Source: Cenococcum geophilum 1.58
Taxonomy: Eukaryota > Ascomycota > Dothideomycetes > Gloniales > Gloniaceae
Direction: 5' to 3'
NCBI GenBank assembly: GCA_001692895.1
Contig: KV748206.1
Coordinates: 1,746,662 to 1,810,661, forward strand
DNA length: 64,000 bases
The notes under the pieces are model-generated. The model saw nothing but the letters and a program-made list of their open reading frames with translations. It was not told where the DNA came from and made no database searches. The position numbers were made by a program, and so were the translations under genes. Position 1 is the stretch's first letter; every line of letters starts with the position of its first letter. Below are positions 26,470 through 36,169 of this stretch, piece by piece.

Positions 26470-28311
26470 CTATTATAGGTAAAACTATCTATTTCCGTCT
26501 ATTTATCTTTATAGAGTTATCTATTAAGTAAGCTAATATATAGATCTTTCTATTATTAGGGCGTCTTAACCTATAACTTAGGGCTAGGACTTGGCGTTTT
26601 CCGTTTCCGTATCTAACTCTACCGCTATTACTACGTCTTTGTCTTATATGGTAGTAGCGTATAGCGACATATTTAGTGTTTAGGGTATTAGGTTAGGTAT
26701 TAGGCGGTAGCTACTAAACCTAGCCATTAGGCAGTTTAGGTTATTATAATAATAGCCTTTTTAATAGTATTTATAGTAGCGTCCTAGTTTCTAGAGTAGC
26801 TTACGCTCTTTATCTAGGAGTTTTTATAGGAAGGTTAGTATAGAGAAATCGATATTAGTTCCGGTAGTACTTAAGGTAGTAGGCGTTGGTGGCTTAGTAT
26901 ATATAGGTTTAGTAGGCCTAGGGGGCTTCTATAAAGAGGTCTTTAGGTAAAAGTTAGTAGTAGCAATCTAATTTAGTTGTCGTTTAATCTTCTATAAAGC
27001 TACTACTATATTATAAATATCGTTATAATTATGGCTGGCGGCTGCGTAACTAAGGTAATAAGTAACTTTTTTAAGGAGGTCCTTTTAGTCTTTAGTATCG
27101 TCTTAGGTAAGGGCTCCGGTATATTTCTAGAATTTAATATAGAATTTATTAAATAATTTGGTAGGGCTTATTTTTAGGGCACATAGTTTAGCTTAGTTGG
27201 TAGCTAGTAGGTTATAGTCGCGGTATATTAGGTTAAGATTATTAAAAACTTCTTAGTAGGACTATTACTTCCGGGGGCTATTAGTCTCCTATTAGGCGAA
27301 GAGTTTGTTAAATAGTATACTTTTTATTCGCCTAATAATATAGCCGATCTTAGTGTCTTCCGTAGGAAAAAGGCAGGCGCTCTAAGTTAGTTTTTCGCGG
27401 ATTTGTATCTTCTAGTGGCTATATTCCTTACGGTCTCCCTAAAAGACTAAGGGATTAAGGTAGCGTATATTTAACCCTACGGTAGCAGTTTAGGTTTAAT
27501 TATTATAGCTTTTATTATTGCTGCTTTAGTAGGGGTTTTTATTAAATAAAGCTGTTTAGCGCTAGCCCTTTGTTAAGTGTTAAGTAGGTAAGGTTGCCGG
27601 GGGTATAGAGACTTAGGTGGTGTTATATATAGTAGAGAGGTATCTAGCATTGTTATAAATGTGCTTATTAAGCTAAGATTATAGGTATTTAATTATACCT
27701 TCTCTTTTAGTGACTGTAGTAATTAGTATAATCTTAGCCTTCTTTAACTGTTGGACGTCGCGTTTAGACACGCGGAGGTTATCTTCGGTTTCTTAACATA
27801 TATTATTAGCGAGCGCCTTATAAGCTTGTAGGTCTTAGATAATATTACGATCTTAAGCAGTACGCATCTTAACTTGTATAAGCTTTAGGTGGTAGTTCTA
27901 TAAAAGGTGGTAGTATTTATTAGGGTCTCGTGCTACCATTTTTGTAAACGTCTCGGCGTCTTATATTTTAATTTTAATAGGTAGTAGCCCTTCTATTTGC
28001 TTGTCCGTAGTTATATAGTTAATAAAAGATAAGATATTATTAGTGTCCGTCTCCTTAGGGGTTAAGGCTAGGGCTAATAAATTAAATTCTCCTGGGATTA
28101 ATTAGCGTCGTAGGTTAAGTATAGGCATTGGATTGTTCTTTAGGTTTAACATAGTAGCTAGTAAGGGATATCGTCTTACTATTATAGGTTCCTTAAAAGT
28201 ATAAAGTGAGGTAATTTGTAGACACGCTGCTTCTGGCAGCGCCTACAGTATTACAGAGACGTAGAATTGGTCGTAGGCTGAGCGTCGGTGGTAAAAAAAG
28301 GCGCAACGTAA

Positions 28312-28608
28312 TGTCACGGGACGGGGGCAGTGGCTACAAAGCGTATGTATTCGAGGAGTCTATAAGACGTTGCGCGATCGATCGTAAGGGTCGAGGGCGT
28401 AAGGAGGTGATATACTGTCACGGAACGAGGGCAGTGGCTACAGAGCGTATGTATTCGAGGAGTCTACAAGACGTTGCGCGATCGATCGTAAGGGTCGAGG
28501 GCGTAAGGAGGTGATATACCTACGCGTAGCTGACATAAGCTGTACGCGAGGTGTACGCGAGAGCACGGGGCTCTCCTATAGAGGCCCCTGCGGTGGGGTT
28601 CCGTGACA
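28312..28608 (-). repeat. 5' LTR of Gypsy-1 with a 96-bp internal tandem duplication
   Basis: A full LTR copy runs 28408-28608 (tgtcacggaac to gttccgtgaca). Directly before it, 28312-28407 repeats the first 96 bases of the LTR (starting tgtcacgggac). It keeps CpG and CpA sites that the left LTR has lost, so it was hardly mutated by RIP. Confidence 0.9.
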
Positions 28609-28898
28609 GCTTATTAGGCGCAAACCTAGGCTTATAACCTGTTGAATTAAGGTTATAGAGCTAAAACCCCGTGTATTGCTTATTTTCTATATAGGTGATC
28701 AAAGAGCTTTCGAGGAACTTCGACCGCACGGTCAAAGTTGTCTGATTGGTTAGATTCCTGCCAAGAGGTTCACCACAAGTCTTATCACGTAATATCGTTA
28801 TGGGCTTGTTTTCTAACAATCTGAGAGTGGGGTGTTCCTAAAAGCTATATTATAAACTTCCCAAGGCCTAAGCTTCTAGCAAGGGCCTCCTCCTCCGT
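28609..28898. other. Boundary between the transposon block and the gene island
   Basis: 28609-28690 is probably the remaining edge of Gypsy-5. From about 28695 base composition becomes normal. No gene is seen. A hairpin-forming palindrome lies at 28716-28739. Confidence 0.6.
28716..28739. repeat. Palindrome with 11-bp arms
   Basis: aacttcgaccg, two bases, cggtcaaagtt: one mismatch between the arms. It looks like a terminal repeat junction of a small DNA element, and a mutated inverted relative lies at 7915-7985. Confidence 0.7.
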
Positions 28899-30566
28899 TC
28901 ACTCTAACTCCATCGTAGAGACATCCACACCGTTCGCCTGAAGGATACTCTTCACGTCTTGCCCGCAACTAATAGCGTGCTGCGACAAACCCCATTGATG
29001 GATCTCATTGATCCAGTTCTCCAGCAGTCTTACTGCAGACTTCGATATACACTTTGCTGTGCACTGTCTCCTCATCGTACATCCATTCCAAGAATTACCG
29101 ACTTCAGAACGATTGGCCTGAAGTGTCCAGATATCAAATTGCGAGCCCACGAAAGTCAAGACGTAATGTCGCATTTGGGCCATATCAGATTCTGTCCACT
29201 TTCCTTTAGTAGACTCCAGCGCCCTACTTTTTAGTAAAAAGCGATTATAGAGCGCTAACGCTGCCGCAGTGGCAGCCTGAATCGTGGCTTGATCAACCGA
29301 TTGATTATGCTTCTTAAACTCGATGGTGAAGTAGGGACATGTAATCTGATCTTGGTGTACGTATACAGCCTCCACTAGTTCACCCCGGTAGTCCGAGTTA
29401 AATCCCGCAAGAGACAACCAGTAACTACAATCCGGCCATCTACCAAATTTGAAGTAATCTGAATCCGAATCTGTAAAGGATACAGGAGGGGCCCAATGAC
29501 TACCAGCGGGGGGAGCGACGAGTTGTACCATTCTCTCCGGGTGCCACTTCCTATCCTGAGGTGGCTCGCGGAACCGACGTTGTCGTCTTAGGAACTTATC
29601 TATTGCGAACAAAGCATATTCTTGCTCGCACAGTCCTGTGGAGTCCATATATTTATACTCTTCAATAATCTCTTCGAGAGAATTATCGTCGATCGACAGC
29701 CAAATTTGTGCAGCATCAAGCCCTTTAACGGTCTTATAGTCAATTACTTCTCCTTCAGGCGCACCCTTGGTGCCAAAATGCGTGTACGGGTTCCGCCCCT
29801 CAGTTTTCAACCCCGTAATAACAATTTTCCGGGGATTAAGGACATTTTTCTCAAAGTTCACACTGCGAACCATGATGCGAGACTTCCTTGTATCAGTGTG
29901 AATGCCCTCTGAGTCCAGGTTATCGGGTAATATGTCTAGATCAAGTTTGCTTCGAGGAGCCGTTCGTGCTTCATTTAATTCCTCGACGTTAGTTCCTTGC
30001 AGTGTGTTCTGCTCCTTAAGATTATTAACACTTTGCTTGCCACGAGTCCCCCCAGTGTGTGCACCAGCTGAGCCACCACGTCCCGTACTCCGCAGACCGT
30101 CTCTTCCACGCTTTGCTTGTGTATTCCCTACCGCGCCATTGCCTTTTTCATCATTCTTACGTTTCGGCGGCATCGTTGATGAGTTTGCGGCTCGAACAAT
30201 CTCCCACAAGGCTGCTGTTCGATCTGGATCTGTCGCAAGGAGTGGTCTGAATACGGACGTTGGAGGGGCAGCTTGAGGCAGGCTTGAACCACGTGTGAGT
30301 GGTTGTTTATTTGTCTCGTGCTCTAATGCCGAGAAGGGTTCTTTCGCGAAGAAAGCACCGGACGACGGTCCGGGTGCAATTGAATGGTTGATTGTCGATC
30401 TTGCTGGTCGACTGCGGTTGTATCTCCGATTCCAACTGGTCGCATGCGATTTTATCCCAGCATCGTCTTGAGGGAACTTGTTATGCTGTTTTCGCAATCT
30501 TGATGAGCCTTGGACGCGTTTATTGAGGCCTGTCCGGTCACCCTGATGGGTCTTTAAGGTTGTCAT
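28899..30566 (-). CDS. DUF7924-like protein with a possible PD-(D/E)XK nuclease-type core
   Basis: An intact single-exon frame of 555 residues. The first 200 residues are basic, low-complexity and probably disordered, with a KRKND segment and RGG-type repeats (nuclear localisation is possible). The folded part is about residues 215-555. It contains a hydrophobic strand ending in EFKK (about residues 416-419, in PYFTIEFKKH) followed by a helix rich in Gln and Ala (QAATAAALALYNR). This E-x-K strand plus helix is the pattern expected of restriction-endonuclease-fold proteins and of the fungal DUF7924 family as I know it. DNA or RNA cleavage is inferred, not shown. The ATG at 30566 is the first in frame. 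The 3' end lies only 290 bp from the Gypsy-1 LTR, yet the gene shows no RIP stops. It is co-oriented with the SAM-like and FunK1 genes upstream. Confidence 0.75.
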   Translation of the reverse strand: MTTLKTHQGDRTGLNKRVQGSSRLRKQHNKFPQDDAGIKSHATSWNRRYNRSRPARSTINHSIAPGPSSGAFFAKEPFSALEHETNKQPLTRGSSLPQAAPPTSVFRPLLATDPDRTAALWEIVRAANSSTMPPKRKNDEKGNGAVGNTQAKRGRDGLRSTGRGGSAGAHTGGTRGKQSVNNLKEQNTLQGTNVEELNEARTAPRSKLDLDILPDNLDSEGIHTDTRKSRIMVRSVNFEKNVLNPRKIVITGLKTEGRNPYTHFGTKGAPEGEVIDYKTVKGLDAAQIWLSIDDNSLEEIIEEYKYMDSTGLCEQEYALFAIDKFLRRQRRFREPPQDRKWHPERMVQLVAPPAGSHWAPPVSFTDSDSDYFKFGRWPDCSYWLSLAGFNSDYRGELVEAVYVHQDQITCPYFTIEFKKHNQSVDQATIQAATAAALALYNRFLLKSRALESTKGKWTESDMAQMRHYVLTFVGSQFDIWTLQANRSEVGNSWNGCTMRRQCTAKCISKSAVRLLENWINEIHQWGLSQHAISCGQDVKSILQANGVDVSTMELE

Positions 30567-30677
30567 ATGCGTGCTAAGAGTGACGGAGCAAAGACATTTG
30601 CGTGTTGTGCAAACGGTGAAGGAGGAAGGTGCGCAAGCGGTTGGAATAACATATCACACCAGTAAGCTGCGCACCCC

Positions 30678-31007
30678 ATCCCCCACCAAAAATCACGAAA
30701 ACCATAGTATAATATCTTAACAACCACTTAATAAAAACTTCTAAAATTTTATATTTAAGCTTATATATATACTTTACTTGTTTTATTTTAATTTTAAATA
30801 AATTTATAAACTGGGTATAAAGATATATAGGTTTGGCCCCTAATTGTATTTTAATCTCTATATTTTTATAATTACTTTATAAATTACTTTAAAATTAAAA
30901 AAGAAGAAATGGAGTATATATATAAGCTAAATATAAAATTTTAGAAGTTTTAATTAAGTGGTTGCTAAGATATTATACTATGGTTTTCGTGATTTTTGGT
31001 GGGGGAT
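30678..31007. mobile_element. 330-bp MITE with long terminal inverted repeats
   Basis: The left end reads atcccccaccaaaaatcacg and the right end is its exact reverse complement. The arms stay complementary for about 95 bases with few mismatches, up to the atatatata stretches. The centre is AT-rich and codes for nothing. It sits between the DUF7924-like gene and the SAM-like gene. I could not find an unambiguous target duplication. It is short enough to escape RIP. Confidence 0.85.
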
Positions 31008-31264
31008 ATGTTGGCGGTTGGGTGGTTTTATATAAGCAACGCGTCGTGAACAGGACCGCGCCGGACGCACGGTCCCACCTGACGCACGAAAATCGCAAAA
31101 TCACCAAAATTTCAACATTGGTTAAGGGATAGGAGTCACAGCAAGAAACGTGGCTAAGACTGGCGGGAATGTAATCTATTCCAGCTATGGAGATTATAGA
31201 GGTAGCCTATAGACTAGGAAGAAAGGACATAATGTCCGAGCACCAGCAAGAGGACACAGCAAGC

Positions 31265-31456
31265 TTAAGACCTAGGAAGACAAGGAAGAAACTCAATCGG
31301 CAGCCCCAGCTTAACCTCATCCACCATATCTTCATCGCCATCATCATCAGCCGCCTTCTCTGATGGAAAGACACACTCGCTTGGGATCCATATTCCATCA
31401 TCGGCGTAGTTCTCTTGGTTGACATCCAGGAGACCCTCCAGGTCGAACTTGGCCAA
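31265..31456 (-). pseudogene. Partial duplicate of the C-terminal tail of the SAM-like gene
   Basis: The frame contains DDGIWIPSECVFPSEKAADD followed by acidic residues. This resembles the tail encoded at 31566-31690 of the neighbouring gene (EQGCWIPLERELPKA then GGDSDDNS): same W-I-P core, same spacing to an acidic end. No start exon is visible. It could instead be an extra 3' exon of the same gene. I read it as a truncated tandem copy, with moderate doubt. Confidence 0.45.
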
Positions 31457-31565
31457 CAGCCAAGTATCTTCTTTGTTGGTATCTAACTACCGAGCCCGCA
31501 CCATACGAAACCAGAGAAAGAAGACAAGAATTAGAAAATGGAAGGAAAGATGGACATGAGGCCGC

Positions 31566-32464
31566 CTAAGAGTTATCATCACTATCGCCTCCAAGGGGCT
31601 TAGCTTTCGGCAGCTCGCGCTCCAGTGGAATCCAACAACCCTGTTCGCCGATGTCCTCTGTGGTGATATTAAGAGAGCCAGATTTGTCCAGTTCGTCCAA
31701 GAGCGACTTAAGTGCTGCAAAGATCCTGGGGTTGTTGTTGCGCTGGGCGGTGCGTTCATGTTTGGCGCAGTTAGAAGCCATAGACAATGTCTGAAACATG
31801 AATAATAGAAGTTGGGCCCACCTCCATGCGGGCTTGACAGCTTGCTTATTACCAAGTCTGCGTTGATCACAGGGCACCGAACTTTGGAAATAACGCTTTT
31901 GTTAAAGCTAGCGTTGTTCGTGAATAGAAAGTAGAACCTATCCTTCCTACCAGCTCTTCCCGCCAGTTCTGTAAGCTTAAAGCTAGCCCCAAAAGATAAG
32001 CTAGCACTTTGAAAGAACTCCCTGCTGCCAGCACCCTCCAGGAAGACTTCCCCGTCGATTTTGGCGTTTAAGAACTTCTCTGCATCGTCAGGTTTGAGCG
32101 GTGTAGACAACGTCTGCTGAATCCACTCGAGCAGTTCGATCTCATCCCTACTTCTGATCTTTTGGATGGTGGGTTCATTTATGATGGGCGCTGCCTTGCT
32201 GACTTGAGAACTTCTAGGGGTTCCTCCTGGGCGCTGGTCCTCGTTTCCTAGGAGCGGTCCTTTCCTGGGGCAATTGGCCGTCCTAGGCAAATAACAAAAG
32301 CGATACTCCCAAAGCTTAGTTGTCCTGAGGTCGACGCAATCACGAGAAACGCCAAATACCATATTATAGGGGTCACGGCTGCTAGTGAGTGAAGTTCGTC
32401 GCGTTTCACGCACTCGTACTAACTGCTTTCTGCCATGGATTTCAGAAGAGTTTATATGCTGCAA
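31566..32464 (-). CDS. SAM-like domain protein, spliced (exon borders partly uncertain)
   Basis: The first exon from ATG 32464 includes a SAM-like helical domain at about residues 104-172. Key pieces are LLEWIQQTL, then AEKFLNAKIDGEVFLE, REFFQSA and FGASFKLTELAGR. The K-x-I-D-G-x-x-F-L core is typical of sterile alpha motifs, which mediate protein-protein or RNA contacts. The last exon begins at 31790, after the acceptor at 31791 (tttcag), and encodes TLSMASNCAKHERTAQ through WIPLERELPKA to an acidic end at 31566. A donor at about 31853 (gtaata) joins the two frames in phase. A second candidate donor at 31950 (gtagga) does not. Length would be about 275 residues. The gene is co-oriented with the FunK1 kinase upstream and the DUF7924-like gene downstream. 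Function is unknown. Confidence 0.5.
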
Positions 32465-32567
32465 CGAAACGGCTGCGAACGAGCGAACCGATGCGTATAG
32501 TCAATATGAGCTGGGGCTGAATTTCAACGCCATGAGCATGCTTGCGCTCAACGCCATCACGACGTCG

Positions 32568-32827
32568 CTAGGACGCTTCGTTGTCACATGCTTTGAATAT
32601 TGTGTAGATACATGTATAGTACACGTAAGCGACAAGAATCATTGAACTCAGCTTCTCAGCTTTCTTTGGCGCTATGACGATACCATCATTGATATCGAAT
32701 AGCTGTCGTTTTGACTGCTTTGACATCCTTGCCGCCTTTCTTGACGCCTCCACCGCTTTGTCTGCCTTTCGTTTCTTCCACTGAGGATCATCAGCACGCA
32801 GCTGTTGGAAACAACGCGCCAGTCCAA
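32568..32827 (-). pseudogene. Probable frameshifted C-terminal tail of the FunK1 kinase
   Basis: Directly after the kinase stop (32828-32830) another frame reads GLIGLARCFQQLRADDPQWK, then a Lys/Arg-rich helix (KADKAVEASRKAARMSKQSK), and ends at 32568. FunK1 proteins usually end in such a hydrophobic helix plus basic tail. No credible intron connects the frames: the only GT-AG pair is 32 bases. A one-base slip in the repetitive gcgaaggcggcgaaggagg is the simplest explanation. Confidence 0.55.
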
Positions 32828-35176
32828 TCAGACCTCCTTCGCCGCCTTCGCTTCATTGATCCACTCTATCTCACGACTGCCCTTTTCATCCTCGAGATAA
32901 TCATCGATCTCCTTCATGCACCTCAAGAACAGACCCTCTTTCGCTGGATCAACATCTTCCGTCTCTTCGCGGTTGTTTTGGTCAAGCTGTTTATCCCAGT
33001 ATGCGTCTATGCCTAAATCGTCTCGCGGGTATAGGATTTGGCGTAGCATATCTAAGCATCTGAGAAACCTTCTGTCTCCGAGATAGGGCGGTTCAAAGTA
33101 ATCTGTTATCTCCTCCACGAAGTCCTCTACGTTATTAAACCAAGATTTCTTAGCATTAGCAATGTCTTCGGAAGATTTCTCCCCGTTGAGCAAAGCTTTA
33201 GCCAAAGGCTTGGCTTGAAAGATGGCTTCACGTTCATAATCGAGTGATGCTATCCAAATTATGACAGCGAAGTATGATTCCATATCATGAGCTAAGGTCC
33301 TCCGACCAATTGGCTGGTGTTTAAGGAGGGCTGGCGCCATAAAGGCAGGAGTACCACTTCTGAAATTTCTGTTAGATGCTGTTCCGTCAGCGGTAAAGCA
33401 TAGATTCCAGTCAACTAGTGTGCCGCGCCGATCTTCATACGTAAGGCCTCCGGTAAGCTTGCTACCTGCTACAGGAACTAATATATTCTCAATGGAGATG
33501 TCTGAAGAAAAAAAAATTTCATCAGCGCCCAGCATATAAAACACCCATAAAGAACTTACCGCCATGGATGAAACCAGATTCTGGGAGTTTGTACGCCTCA
33601 TAATAAACGATCATAGAGTCCCGTATAGTTTGCATGAGTGATTCTGGGCCCGCATCGCGCATGGCGTCCTTTAGCGGTTTGCAATAGGACATTATAATGC
33701 GGACAAGCCGCCGGTGGACCTCAATGGGGTTTTTGAAAAATTTTCTCTCAACTTCTTCCTCAAATCTGAGTCGGCGAAGGGGGGGATCTCCCGCGAGGCC
33801 TTCAGCCGCACCGGGGGCTAAGAATTTGGAAGTGTGTCCTGAAACATAGCCTGACTGCATCTTCGACATGCGGTCCGCAGTTGATGCCGGGAGAGCGACC
33901 TTACAACTTTTAGAGAAGCTGCGGGTCTCCACCTCTAACTCGTCATTGTCTCTTACTATCGCACTCTCCAAGCCATAGATCTGTGGAAGGCCTCGGACCC
34001 CCGCATTGAGAAGAATATTGAGAATTTCCGCCTCAGGCGGCGGTGATGGTTTTTGGGGGGGCTTCTCTTCCCAGGTACTCTTCATAACCACCCTCCTCTC
34101 TGGAAACTTGGAACCTTCTTGTTCGACCCGTGTGACCCTTATGTTTCTCCCAACAAGAGAAGGACGGTAGCAGAGCAGACCGTTGGGCAATTCAAGCCAT
34201 CTTTCTCCCGCATGCCGAATGTATACTAGGCTGTCTTCTTTTTCGACTGTCGGATCCTTTCCGCGGTGCTCTGGTTCCGCTATGAAACCCGAGAGAAATT
34301 CTATTAGAAATCGAGTATGCTTAGTATCCTTCACGAAATCGAGAGGCTCGGAGTATGCGGCGCAGCCGTGATCAGTATAGCAGATGTAGGCATGAGGATT
34401 TATAAACAGGATCCCATAGAGGTGGCGGCGGAAGGGTTGATGATGGAACACACTCCAAGCACCACGCAACCACTGCAAGAATTTCTGAGTGACCACTTCT
34501 TTAAAGCGCGTATGCTCAATCAGAAGCTCCACATTTGCCCATGTAGGAGACTCTCCGTCGACGTGGAAAGAGAAATCTGGTTTGGAAGGCATCTCCTTGC
34601 CCTTATCAGTATCGGATAATGTCTTGGTGCCAGAGTAGGATAATTTTAGGTCACGAAGAACCTGTTCGGTAAGTCAGTAGAGGGCTAAGATACACAACCT
34701 GGACAACAGACCTCGTCGGAGAGTACCTGGCACAATCGATCCCCGAACAGTGTCTCTTCCCAGTTACCCTTACCAATTTTCTTCACAGGTTTGACGTCGA
34801 GCTTCGGTCGAGCTCCTGTATTTTTGAAGTCGCAAAGATATATGGAACGGAAAGTGTTCAATGGGATGTTCTTCCGCATTACTCCGCGAGCTTCGGCCGC
34901 AATCTGTGTTTCCGTGTCCGTGGCGTAAATTATATGCTCTCGCTCAATCATGCCGGAATGAGAGTGCATGCGCTTAGTGGCGGGTGTCTTGTTGAGTAGT
35001 GCGCTAACATCTTCGGCTCCCTCATTCGATGGTGGGGGTGTGTTATAAGAGGCGAGTTTAGGGGTTTTCGGTGCGCGGCCGGACTGTCCATGAGTTGATA
35101 CGCCCCGCCTTTTGGCGCTCGGTGGGGTGGTGCTACCAGGGTCAGGTTTACGGGCTTTCGCTTTCTTTTTTGCCAT
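32828..35176 (-). CDS. FunK1 (Pkinase_fungal) protein kinase, three exons
   Basis: Exons 35176-34727, 34661-33560 and 33501-32828 join in phase to 741 residues. The introns are 34662-34726 (gtactc..cgaacag) and 33502-33559 (gtaagt..ttcttcag). The N-terminus is basic and disordered (MAKKKAKARKPDPG). The FunK1 N-lobe covers about 170-480, with a VVMKST lysine at about residue 344. The catalytic loop HGDISIENIL is created exactly by splicing. LVDWN stands in place of the DFG motif, followed by GTPAFMAPALL and an HDMESYFAVIIWI helix: all hallmarks of the fungal FunK1 family, which is related to atypical/antibiotic-type kinases. HGD instead of HRD makes it a non-RD kinase. Substrates are unknown. 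The stop at 32828 probably results from a frameshift that removes the usual basic tail. Confidence 0.85.
33502..33559 (-). other. Intron 2 of the FunK1 gene
   Basis: Donor gtaagt, acceptor ttcttcag, 58 bases. Its removal restores HGDIS at the catalytic loop, which is strong support. Confidence 0.9.
34662..34726 (-). other. Intron 1 of the FunK1 gene
   Basis: Donor gtactc, acceptor cgaacag, 65 bases. It joins DRLCQ to VLRDLKLSYSG in phase and bypasses the stop at 34685. Confidence 0.8.
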
Positions 35177-35556
35177 CGAAAGAGCGGACTTCTTCTAAGG
35201 CGGATAAGCATTAGAGTTGCTCGAAATTTCAACAACAAGAGACGTATCTGCAATGAAGATGCTTACGGGTTTGAGGGACTGAGGCCGCTATTATGGCGAT
35301 CAAAGAGTCCTTTATCCGCAGTTGCGAGATAAGAAAACTCGTGTTGAAGGAATATACTATGCAAATCTACGAGTATTCCTGTGGTAAAGTTGCGTTTGGA
35401 AGTCCAGCAGCTATTGTTGGCGGAAGAAAGCTTGCTTGGAATGCTACTGGTGCGTTAGAAGAAAAGGACGGGAGCTATGACTCATCCGCACGGTGGCTAT
35501 GCGGTCTTGGCGTGATGAGTGCAGGGGTAAAGCCTGGCGTCCCGCTTAAAGTTTAA

Positions 35557-36169
35557 GCTCAGTCAAACGTCCCGGAATCTAGAATTGACCATTGACATGA
35601 GTGCAAGATTAATAGAGGGCGGCCTTCACTCGGAAAGGGAGGAAGAGCGGAAAGTAAAATGAGGCTAGGCTGAGCCCGAGCCTGAACTTGTTAAGGAATT
35701 GTAGTTAGGGAAGAGAAAGTGGTTGGAAAAAAAAATGATGGAGGTGATGAGGCTGCAGAAGTTATCCTGCCGTCAGAATTTTTAGGCGGTCAGTGGGCGG
35801 TGCGCCAAACTTCCTAATTAGGAAGGTGCAAGAACTTTTGAACCTCCGTACTCTAAACCTTATTTTTCTTAGTCCCACTTACCAAAAAAGGTTTACCCGA
35901 GTATTACCCGTTGTTTTATACTGTCACATCGTCGCCAGAGTCTTGGCAGATAAGAAGAGTTTTTACTACTAGATTTGCCCACCGATAATATTAATTCTAT
36001 TACCACCATGGCTTCTAACGCGTTAGATGATGGCCAAACGAATACCTTAATACTCTCTATAACTCGTTTTAATCCTACCGTCTCTACCGACCTCCAGTAC
36101 GCCTCTGATTACAGCTTAGATGGTAATACCGACGCGTCTACCACCGATCACTCCTAATTGCGCAAGACT
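35557..36169. other. No gene recognised; probable mixed repeat remnants
   Basis: A frame from ATG 36008 (MASNALDDGQTNTLILSI) runs 50 residues to 36157. A Kozak-like accaccATGg precedes it, and it resembles the start of a retrotransposon gag, but nothing follows it. Otherwise I see only AT/GC-mixed sequence. Confidence 0.35.

Larger units (their letters stand above)
7605..28608 (-). mobile_element. Gypsy-1: outer Ty3/Gypsy chromovirus of a three-deep nest
   Basis: Paired LTRs (7605-7797 and 28312-28608) have TGTCACGGAAC / GTTCCGTGACA terminal inverted repeats. A perfect 5-bp target duplication gctta lies at 7600-7604 and 28609-28613. Internal sequence is 23317-28311 plus 7798-8779 after removing Gypsy-2. 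On the minus strand gag lies at about 28140-26700, and reverse transcriptase at about 25650-25050 with YLDNILIYS in place of YLDD near 25215. Integrase is at about 23900-23317, continuing at 8779-8500, followed by a chromodomain-like segment (LYYRAIYIGFNIDWLE after correcting stops) near 8250. A minus-strand G-rich tract (7801-7807) beside the left LTR confirms orientation. Stops throughout make it dead. Confidence 0.9.

Noticed and set aside
28311..28514. 67-codon frame over the Gypsy-1 right LTR
   Set aside because: It is created by the tandem LTR copies and reads the LTR in a non-coding sense.
29622..30276. Plus-strand frames opposite the DUF7924-like gene
   Set aside because: Antisense shadows of a long, coherent minus-strand frame.
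34183..34619. Plus-strand frames opposite the FunK1 gene
   Set aside because: Antisense shadows; the minus strand carries kinase motifs.
35293..35556. Plus-strand open frame of 87 codons upstream of the FunK1 gene
   Set aside because: No domain and unlikely composition (MAIKESFIRSCEIRKLVLKE..); it lies in the probable promoter of the FunK1 gene. A chance frame is more likely.
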